A stretch of 64,000 nt of DNA from Lentimicrobiaceae bacterium (GTDB taxonomy: Bacteria > Bacteroidota > Bacteroidia > Bacteroidales > F082): assembly GCA_015061315.1 (NCBI GenBank), contig SUWV01000002.1, positions 1 to 64,000 of the forward strand, read 5' to 3'. The notes under the pieces were generated by a model, which saw nothing but the letters and a program-made list of their open reading frames with translations, was not told where the DNA came from and made no database searches. Position numbers and translations under genes: made by a program. Of this stretch, positions 57,356 through 64,000 are shown piece by piece; the stretch's first letter is position 1; every line of letters starts with the position of its first letter.

Positions 57356-59359
57356 TTAATAGTTATTTTTAATTTTTTCTAATATCTTTTCATTTACCTT
57401 AACTGGATATTTCTCTTTAAGTTGTTGTAACCAAAGAGTTTCCAATTCAGCTTGATAAGCTGAGGTGATTAAGCCCTTAGCTTCTTTGAAAGCCTTAGGT
57501 TCGGCAGGACGTACTTCGATAATCTTGATTATTTGAGTGGTGTTGTCAACAGAAGACTCAAATTTGTTTATGACGCCTTCTTTCCATTCCATGGTTTCGG
57601 CATTGACATTTTCGCCCTTTTGATACACAAAGGTACGTGCTGACGCTTGTATATTATTATTCTTTATGTATGTGCGTAACGAGTCGATGCTGATGTCGCT
57701 GCAAAGAACTGTCATAAGTTCTTCAACATTGTTCTTATCGTTTGATGTCACTGATATTACTCTGACGCGGTCGTCCCACATATACATTCCTTTATTTCTT
57801 TCATAGAACTCCTGCAAGCCTACGGTGTCTTCCATGGCTTTGTTCCATACCTGATCTTCCATCAAGGAGAATAATAAAATACCGTCGTGATATTCTTGAA
57901 CGAGAGTTCTAAATTCAGGATATTTCTCTTCTAACTTAGAATCTTCGTATTCAAATACTTTTTCCTGTATGAATTTGTTATACAGTTCGTAGGCGTATGC
58001 CGTTGGTGTAAGGAAACCTTGTCTTCTTTGATTGTCAATGATATAATCGATAAAATCTTGTAATAGATATTTTTCTTTACCTATTGTGAAGATTACTTTC
58101 TCTGCATTTATCTCATCATTTCCAACATATTGAGCCATTATCAAACTGCTGTCTATTGTAGCTATGAATTCGTCTTTGACCTTAGTGTTTTCTTTGAAGC
58201 CATTTTCTTTCATTATACGTTTCATGGCTATTTCTTCGCTAATCTTGCCACGCATATCTCTTTGCACTCTTTCTTCCAATCGAGGTTTTTCTGTCTCGAA
58301 ATCTGATGGAGGTGTTGTCATGATGAGTTTTACTATATGATAGCCGAAGTTTGTTTTGACAGGTTTTGCCACTTCTCCTGGCTGAAGGCTTTTAACAGCA
58401 GTGATAAATTCTGGTACTATTTGATTGACTCTGAATGTGCTGAGTACGCCGTTGTTAGCTATTGTGCCTCTGTCTTCAGAATATTTTCTCACAAATTCCG
58501 ACCAGTTTTCAGGCTTGCTGATAACTTCATTGTAGATGTTGTTAGCTTTGTTTTTAAGTACAGAATCTACAGTGTTTTCATCGATGGGCAAGAATATATG
58601 AGCTGCTCTGATAAGACCGCTCGCTGGAGTCTTGCTGTTTATTTTTATGATATGATAGCCGAAGTCGGAACGTATCGGCATTGATATTTCGCCTTCTGCT
58701 GTGTTGTAAGCTCCTGTCTCAAAAGGATAAACCATGTCAAAAGCTGTGAAGTATCCGAGTTCGCCGCGGTTGCCGGTATAAGCTCTTCTTACGCCAGGAA
58801 TTTCCTCCATATCGCGTGCCGATGGGTCTTCCGACAATTCAACAGCCAAAGCTCCGAAGTCTTCTCCCTTGATGGCGCGTTCACGTGCTTTCATTGCTTT
58901 GTTGTATGCTTCGAGTGTGTCGGCTGGCAAGGCATTGGCATCACACTTAATTAATATATGTGCTGCGTTGAGGTCGTATTGCATTCTGCCGTATGCTTCT
59001 GCAACTAACTCTTCTGTAATCTCATCGTTAGAGAAATATGGCTTGGCCAACTGTTCACGATAGTTTTTCAACTCCTTGATGAATGACGGCACTGTATCCA
59101 TCTGCAGGCTTTCAGCTTCTGTGACTTTTAATTTAAAATCGATGAACAACTGAAGATACTCGTCGATATTTTTCTTGTCGATGACTTCTGTCTTGACGTT
59201 ATTCTTTTCGTATGTCTCAACAAATTCTTCTGCTGTGATTTTTTTGTCTCCTATAGTTAATAAAGTTTTTTTGGCATACGACTGTGCCATGAGTAATGAC
59301 GGCATCATCATGAAACATAATGCGATGAGCCAAGTTTTGCGTATTTGTTTTCTTGTCAT
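57356..59359 (-). CDS. Periplasmic peptidyl-prolyl isomerase with two parvulin domains
   Basis: This 667-residue protein has a signal peptide (about 1-26, ending LLMAQ), an N-terminal SurA-like helical region (about 30-125) and two parvulin/PpiC domains (about 130-250 with NAAHILIKCDANALP and DFGYHIIKI; about 255-360 with RAAHIFLPIDENTVD and TNFGYHIVKL). The large C-terminal half (about 380-667) is helical and has no clear family. It is the first of the three-PPIase cluster, 127 bp downstream of guaB and 9 bp upstream of the lipoprotein gene. The likely role is folding of secreted or outer-membrane proteins, which suits the abundant T9SS cargo. Confidence 0.9.
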   Translation of the reverse strand: MTRKQIRKTWLIALCFMMMPSLLMAQSYAKKTLLTIGDKKITAEEFVETYEKNNVKTEVIDKKNIDEYLQLFIDFKLKVTEAESLQMDTVPSFIKELKNYREQLAKPYFSNDEITEELVAEAYGRMQYDLNAAHILIKCDANALPADTLEAYNKAMKARERAIKGEDFGALAVELSEDPSARDMEEIPGVRRAYTGNRGELGYFTAFDMVYPFETGAYNTAEGEISMPIRSDFGYHIIKINSKTPASGLIRAAHIFLPIDENTVDSVLKNKANNIYNEVISKPENWSEFVRKYSEDRGTIANNGVLSTFRVNQIVPEFITAVKSLQPGEVAKPVKTNFGYHIVKLIMTTPPSDFETEKPRLEERVQRDMRGKISEEIAMKRIMKENGFKENTKVKDEFIATIDSSLIMAQYVGNDEINAEKVIFTIGKEKYLLQDFIDYIIDNQRRQGFLTPTAYAYELYNKFIQEKVFEYEDSKLEEKYPEFRTLVQEYHDGILLFSLMEDQVWNKAMEDTVGLQEFYERNKGMYMWDDRVRVISVTSNDKNNVEELMTVLCSDISIDSLRTYIKNNNIQASARTFVYQKGENVNAETMEWKEGVINKFESSVDNTTQIIKIIEVRPAEPKAFKEAKGLITSAYQAELETLWLQQLKEKYPVKVNEKILEKIKNNY

Positions 59360-59416
59360 ATTTTAAATATTTTCAGAAAATAACGTATGATTCCTAACTA
59401 TATTATTTTTTAAACT

Positions 59417-59482
59417 AACAATTTACAATTAACAATGTAGATTTAATTGTTAACTGTAAATTGTTAATTGTAAACTGTAAAC
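59417..59482. repeat. R7 inverted repeat (AATTGTT family) after guaB
   Basis: AACAATTTACAATTAACAAT and AATTGTTAACTGTAAATTGTT are inverted arms with two mismatches, forming a hairpin of about 20 bp between guaB and the PPIase cluster. It may be a terminator, in which case the PPIase genes need their own promoter. Confidence 0.7.
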
Positions 59483-59486
59483 TAAC

Positions 59487-60959
59487 TTACGCCTTAGTGC
59501 TATAGTTAGGCGACTCTTGTGTGATTGTAATATCGTGTGGGTGGCTTTCTCTCATTCCAGATGCTGTGATCTTGATGAACTGAGCTTTTTGTAAGTCGCT
59601 GATAGTTCTTGAGCCTGTGTAGCCCATACCGGCGCGGAGACCTCCGACCAATTGATAGACAACTTCAGAGAGGCTGCCTTTATAAGGAACGCGACCTACG
59701 ATACCTTCTGGGACGAGTTTTTTGATGTCGTCTTCCATGTCTTGGAAGTAACGGTCTTTAGAACCATTTTGCATAGCTTCAAGAGAGCCCATGCCGCGAT
59801 ATGTCTTATATTTTCTTCCTTCAAAGAGAACAGTGTCGCCTGGTGACTCATCAACACCAGCGAACAAGGAGCCAGCCATGATTGATGAAGCGCCTGCTGC
59901 TATAGCTTTCACTATGTCGCCTGTGTAACGGATGCCGCCGTCAGCGATGACAGGAATGCCTGTGCCTTGAAGTGCTTGTGAAACATTATATACTGCTGTG
60001 AGCTGTGGAACGCCGATACCAGCGATGATACGTGTCGTACAGATTGAACCAGGACCTATACCTACTTTAATAGCATCGATGCCTGTCTTGGCGAGCTCGC
60101 GTGCTGCGTCGGCTGTGGCGATGTTACCAACAACGATGTCGATGTTAGGAAATCTGTGACGTAACTCCTTAGCCACGTTGATAACGTTTTGTGAGTGACC
60201 GTGAGCAGTGTCGATATTGATAGCGTCGACGCCTTCTGCCACTAAAGCCTCAGCTCTTTCGATGGTGTTGGCAGCGATGCCTACCGAAGCCGCTACGCGT
60301 AAACGACCGAGTGAGTCTTTGCTTGCATTAGGACGAGCCTTGATCTTAATTATGTCTTTGTATGTGATAAGTCCAACGAGATGGAAGTCTTTGTCGACGA
60401 CTGGCAACTTCTCGATGCGATGCTGTTGAAGTATCTCAGCTGCCTTGGCGAAATCGGTAAACTCTGTTGTAGTGACTAAGTTTTCTTTTGTCATGACTTC
60501 GCAGATAGGACGTCTCATATCGTTGATGAAACGGAGGTCACGGTTTGTCACGATACCTACTAAGACGTTATTTTCATTCACTACTGGGATACCGCCGATG
60601 CGATTTTCATTCATCATGCGGAGAGCTTCGCCAACTAATGCTGTCTCTCTGATAGTGACAGGGTCGATTATCATGCCGTTCTCAGCACGTTTTACCTTAC
60701 GGACCTCAGCAGCTTGACGCTCGATTGTCATGTTTTTGTGAAGAACACCGATACCGCCTTCTTGTGCAATGGCAATAGCCATAGCAGCTTCTGTAACAGT
60801 GTCCATACCTGCTGTTACGATAGGTATATTCAACTGAATGTTACGAGAAAAGTTTGTGCTTAAATTGGTATCTCTTGGAATGATATTGCTGTATGCAGGA
60901 ACTAACAAAACATCATCGTAAGTGAGACCGCCTTCGATAAATTTTACTGAATCTGACAT
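59487..60959 (-). CDS. guaB: Inosine-5'-monophosphate dehydrogenase
   Basis: This 490-residue enzyme oxidises IMP to XMP, the committed step to guanine nucleotides. The catalytic loop is [10 protein letters not shown], with the active-site Cys near residue 308. Two CBS domains are inserted at about 95-210 ([17 protein letters not shown] and [29 protein letters not shown]). The phosphate loop [17 protein letters not shown] and the flap [13 protein letters not shown] are intact, and the length is that of the bacterial enzyme. A -7 box lies about 42 bp before the start. It stands upstream of the PPIase cluster. Confidence 0.97.
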   Translation of the reverse strand: MSDSVKFIEGGLTYDDVLLVPAYSNIIPRDTNLSTNFSRNIQLNIPIVTAGMDTVTEAAMAIAIAQEGGIGVLHKNMTIERQAAEVRKVKRAENGMIIDPVTIRETALVGEALRMMNENRIGGIPVVNENNVLVGIVTNRDLRFINDMRRPICEVMTKENLVTTTEFTDFAKAAEILQQHRIEKLPVVDKDFHLVGLITYKDIIKIKARPNASKDSLGRLRVAASVGIAANTIERAEALVAEGVDAINIDTAHGHSQNVINVAKELRHRFPNIDIVVGNIATADAARELAKTGIDAIKVGIGPGSICTTRIIAGIGVPQLTAVYNVSQALQGTGIPVIADGGIRYTGDIVKAIAAGASSIMAGSLFAGVDESPGDTVLFEGRKYKTYRGMGSLEAMQNGSKDRYFQDMEDDIKKLVPEGIVGRVPYKGSLSEVVYQLVGGLRAGMGYTGSRTISDLQKAQFIKITASGMRESHPHDITITQESPNYSTKA

Positions 60960-61000
60960 AATAATTATTTTTTTGAAAATTATAGACTATATAAATTGGG

Positions 61001-61008
61001 CAAAGATA
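61001..61008 (-). promoter_or_regulatory. -7 box of guaB
   Basis: The complement reads TATCTTTG, 41 bp upstream of the ATG at 60959. Confidence 0.65.
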
Positions 61009-61082
61009 AGAAAAAACTTTGGAGTTTTGACTTTTGATATTGAAGTTTTTTTAAGTTGAGAATTAAAGAACTATAAATAACA

Positions 61083-61121
61083 AAAACGCAGAGTCACCAA
61101 ATGTCTGTGTCTCTGCGTCTT
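61083..61121 (-). terminator. Terminator of valS
   Basis: On the minus strand, ACGCAGAGACAC pairs with GTGACTCTGCGT (one mismatch), followed by TTTTTGTT. It lies about 55 bp past the valS stop at 61174; its sequence resembles an R3 unit (GTCACCAA). Confidence 0.75.
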
Positions 61122-61173
61122 TACGTTATTAAGCTAACAAACCAATTGCTAACTATGAATTATGAATTGTAAA

Positions 61174-63801
61174 TCACTTCCTCAGCGCTGCAATCTGTTG
61201 CTCAAGAACTTTGATCTTTGCCTCAGCATCGGATTTTTTCTTTCTCTCCTTATCGACGACAGCAGCTGGTGCGCCGTTGACAAACTTCTCGTTAGAAAGT
61301 TTTGCCTCTACAGATTTCAAGAATCCTTGTGCGTATTTCAACTCTTCTTCCAACTTCTTAAGCTCGGCTTCGGTGTCGATATTGTCTGTCACAGGAATGA
61401 AAAACTCTACAGCCTTAACTAAGAATCCGAATGCGTCTTGTGGGTTTTCTGTCACGTAATTCACTGAACTTACATTACATAACTTCATGATGACAGCGTC
61501 GAATTCCTTATTGACATTTCCTTCTTTATCAACGACGATAAGCTCTATCGCTTCTTTCATAGAGATGTTCTTCTCGGCTCTAATCTTACGTATATTGTTG
61601 ATGACGTCTTGTGTAAATATGAATTGATTTAAAATCTCGTTATCAACGTCTTGTTGTTTTGGTTGCTGAGCTATGATGATGTCGTCGCCGTCCTGACGTT
61701 CTTGCAAGAGATGCCAGATGTCTTCTGTGATGAAAGGCATGAACGGATGTAATATCTTCATCAGATTCTCGAAGAATGAAACTGTCGCGTTATATGTCAC
61801 AGCGTCGATAGGCTGATTCATAGGAGCTTTCACCATTTCGAGATACCATGAGCAGAAGTCGTCCCATACTAATTTATATATTCCCATCAAGGCGTCGGAG
61901 AGACGATATTTGTCTAAGTTGTCGTTTGTTTCTTGAAGAACTTGATAGAATCTCTGTTCAAACCATTTTACTGCCATCTTAGCTGTATCAGGTTGAGCTA
62001 TGTTTGCGTCAACGTTCCAACCTTTCACGAGACGGAGGGCGTTCCACATCTTGTTGCAGAAGTTACGTCCTTGTTCGCAGAGAGCTTCGTCGAAAGGAAG
62101 GTCGTTGCCAGCAGGAGCTGTGAGCATCATACCTACTCTCACGCCGTCGGCACCGTATTTCTCTATCAACTCGATAGGATCTGGTGAGTTGCCGAGCGAC
62201 TTACTCATCTTACGACCTAACTTGTCGCGGACGATACCTGTGAAATATACTTTCTTGAAAGGAACTTCTTTCTGATATTCTTCTCCAGCCATAATCATAC
62301 GAGCTACCCAGAAGAAAATGATGTCTGGACCCGTGATGAGGTCGTTGGTTGGATAATAATATTTGAACTCTTCGTTATCAGGATTTAAGATTCCGTCGAA
62401 CAATGAAAGAGGCCAGAGCCATGATGAGAACCAGGTGTCTAAGCAGTCCGGATCTTGTTTCAAGTCTTCCATCGTGATGTTGTCGCCTGCCTTTTCCTTA
62501 GCGAGACGTAAAGCTTCTTCTGGAGTCTCTGCCACCACGTAGCCGCCTTCTGGGAGGAAGTAAGCTGGTATTCTGTGACCCCACCAAAGCTGACGGCTGA
62601 TACACCAGTCTTTGATGTTTTCTAACCAGTGACGATAGAGGTTTACATATTTTGAAGGATAGAACTGAATCTCACCGTCGAGGACAGGTTTGAGGGCTAT
62701 CTCAGCGAGATGTTCCATTTTGAGGAACCATTGCATAGAGAGTTTTGGCTCGATGGCGACGTGAGTACGTTCCGAATATCCTACCTTATTATTATAGTCT
62801 TCAACTTTTTCTAAGAGACCGGCAGCGTCTAAGTCTTTCACTATCTGTTTACGGACAGCGTCGCGGTCCATGCCTACGTACATTCCAGCAGCCTCGCTGA
62901 TAGTAGCGTCGTCGTTGAAGATGTTGATGCTTTGGAGATTATATTTCTCGCCGAGCATATAGTCGTTCACGTCGTGAGCTGGTGTGACTTTAAGGCAACC
63001 TGTACCGAATTCAATATCGACATATTCGTCTTCGATAACAGGGATGGCGCGACCAACGAGAGGCACAATGACTTTCTTGCCTTTAAGATGTTCGTTTTTA
63101 GGGTCGTTAGGGTTGATACACATAGCAGTGTCGCCCATGATAGTCTCAGGACGTGTTGTCGCCACTATAGCGTAGCCGTCTTCGCCTTCTATTTTATAAC
63201 GTAAGTAGAAAAGTTTGCTATGTTCTTCTTTGTAGATCACTTCTTCATCGCTGAGGGCGGTGAGAGCTTTAGGATCCCAGTTGACCATTCTGACGCCGCG
63301 GTAGATGAGACCTTTTTTATATAAGTCGCAGAACACGTGGATTACGCTTTTGCTACGAGTCTCGTCTAAGGTGAAGGAGGTGCGTTCCCAGTCGCAGGAA
63401 GCGCCGAGGCGACGCAGCTGTTTCAAGATGATGCCGCCATGTTCGTGTGTCCAGTCCCAAGCGTGTTTGAGAAATTCTTCGCGGGTGAGGTCTGTTTTCT
63501 TGATGCCTTGTTCGGCGAGTTTTGCCACCACCTTAGCTTCGGTAGCTATAGATGCGTGGTCGGTGCCTGGAACCCAGCAGGCGTTCTTGCCTTGCATACG
63601 AGCGCGACGGATAAGGACGTCTTGTATGGTGTTGTTCATCATGTGACCCATGTGTAGCACGCCCGTCACGTTCGGCGGAGGTATCACTATCGTATAAGGT
63701 TCACGTTCATCAGGTGTAGAATGAAAATAATTCTTGTCTAACCAATGCTGATACCATTTGCTTTCGGTATCCTGAGGATTGTATTTACTGCTGATTTCCA
63801 T
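61174..63801 (-). CDS. valS: Valyl-tRNA synthetase
   Basis: This 875-residue class I synthetase charges tRNA-Val with valine. The HIGH motif is HMGH at residues 50-53 in [14 protein letters not shown], and KMSKS is KMSKS in [14 protein letters not shown] (about 530). The editing domain (about 190-340, [14 protein letters not shown]) and the anticodon-binding domain (about 600-740) are present, as is the C-terminal coiled coil typical of ValS (about 805-875, rich in Lys/Glu/Ala). Length and order are normal for bacterial ValS. It has its own -7 box and terminator. Confidence 0.98.
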   Translation of the reverse strand: MEISSKYNPQDTESKWYQHWLDKNYFHSTPDEREPYTIVIPPPNVTGVLHMGHMMNNTIQDVLIRRARMQGKNACWVPGTDHASIATEAKVVAKLAEQGIKKTDLTREEFLKHAWDWTHEHGGIILKQLRRLGASCDWERTSFTLDETRSKSVIHVFCDLYKKGLIYRGVRMVNWDPKALTALSDEEVIYKEEHSKLFYLRYKIEGEDGYAIVATTRPETIMGDTAMCINPNDPKNEHLKGKKVIVPLVGRAIPVIEDEYVDIEFGTGCLKVTPAHDVNDYMLGEKYNLQSINIFNDDATISEAAGMYVGMDRDAVRKQIVKDLDAAGLLEKVEDYNNKVGYSERTHVAIEPKLSMQWFLKMEHLAEIALKPVLDGEIQFYPSKYVNLYRHWLENIKDWCISRQLWWGHRIPAYFLPEGGYVVAETPEEALRLAKEKAGDNITMEDLKQDPDCLDTWFSSWLWPLSLFDGILNPDNEEFKYYYPTNDLITGPDIIFFWVARMIMAGEEYQKEVPFKKVYFTGIVRDKLGRKMSKSLGNSPDPIELIEKYGADGVRVGMMLTAPAGNDLPFDEALCEQGRNFCNKMWNALRLVKGWNVDANIAQPDTAKMAVKWFEQRFYQVLQETNDNLDKYRLSDALMGIYKLVWDDFCSWYLEMVKAPMNQPIDAVTYNATVSFFENLMKILHPFMPFITEDIWHLLQERQDGDDIIIAQQPKQQDVDNEILNQFIFTQDVINNIRKIRAEKNISMKEAIELIVVDKEGNVNKEFDAVIMKLCNVSSVNYVTENPQDAFGFLVKAVEFFIPVTDNIDTEAELKKLEEELKYAQGFLKSVEAKLSNEKFVNGAPAAVVDKERKKKSDAEAKIKVLEQQIAALRK

Positions 63802-63824
63802 TTGTCTTTAAATATTTTAAGGTG

Positions 63825-63832
63825 CAAAGATA
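63825..63832 (-). promoter_or_regulatory. -7 box of valS
   Basis: The complement reads TATCTTTG, 23 bp upstream of the ATG at 63801. Confidence 0.65.
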
Positions 63833-63835
63833 AGA

Positions 63836-63871
63836 AAAGGCAAAAGACGAAAGACAAAAGACAAAAGATTT
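63836..63871. repeat. R11 short tandem repeats (AAAGACAA family)
   Basis: GCAAAAGACGAAAGACAAAAG and one further AGACAAA unit: 7-8 nt tandem repeats upstream of valS, a further member of the short-repeat repertoire of the window. Confidence 0.6.
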
Positions 63872-63915
63872 TTTTTGTTGACGATTAAAAGTTCACAGTT
63901 TTGTTGTTCATAAAG

Positions 63916-63945
63916 TTGCGAACTGACAAAAAAAGATTATCTTTG
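63916..63945 (+). promoter_or_regulatory. Promoter pointing out of the window
   Basis: TTG (63916-63918), 19 bp, TATCTTTG (63938-63945): a complete consensus match on the plus strand. It should drive a gene that begins at or beyond the right edge (an ATG is seen at 63991). Confidence 0.7.
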
Positions 63946-64000
63946 CATCAAAGATGATGATTTGATTGTTAGTATGTAGAAAACATAAGATGGATAATAG

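Overview
The window is chromosomal DNA from a member of the Bacteroidales (Bacteroidota), probably an anaerobic, host-associated, amino-acid-using lineage. The evidence is the -33 TTG / -7 TAnnTTTG promoter pattern before many genes, twelve proteins ending in a type IX secretion system (T9SS) type A sorting domain, gingipain-type adhesin modules, OmpA-like proteins, tryptophanase and a probable cysteate synthase. No transposase, integrase, phage gene, rRNA or CRISPR array was seen.

Layout. 1-4100: two related OmpA-domain envelope proteins. 4200-13000: a TrmH-type rRNA/tRNA methyltransferase, mutS, a surface lipoprotein, tRNA-Gly and tRNA-Leu, sppA and an acyltransferase. 13000-14940: an ABC-F ATPase. 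14940-15430: an island of short repeats. 15437-21000: a 1700-residue T9SS adhesin with queD upstream. 21170-24450: a divergent MntP-like membrane protein, tryptophanase with a long leader, and a YitT transporter. 24550-28930: two small secreted proteins and two secreted papain-like proteases.

28980-52500 is the striking part: nine tandem Omp28/thioredoxin-like T9SS cargo genes plus one subtilisin-like T9SS protease, all on the minus strand. Promoter boxes and terminators divide them into two predicted five-gene operons (52457 to 40401, and 40190 to 29061). All nine Omp28 paralogues keep a CXXC motif and a cis-Pro-like motif, but the two residues inside CXXC vary. This suggests a diversified set of exported thiol-disulfide proteins. 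52600-64000 returns to housekeeping: cysteate synthase-like, a MoxR ATPase, three SurA/PpiC-type periplasmic chaperones, guaB and valS.

The most unusual signal is a link between non-coding repeats and protein sequence. Spacers are filled with 7-9 nt tandem repeats and 50-65 bp palindromes. The same repeat families occur in frame inside genes: every one of the twelve T9SS sorting domains carries one of three repeat-derived peptide cassettes (A, B or C) at the same place, just after the IYD-x-YGR motif, and the MntP-like protein carries a fourth type. Three classes of near-identical spacer are reused between different members of the array, pointing to repeated duplication and gene conversion. 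The situation resembles the in-frame palindromic elements of Rickettsia, but it targets a domain that T9SS normally removes after export.
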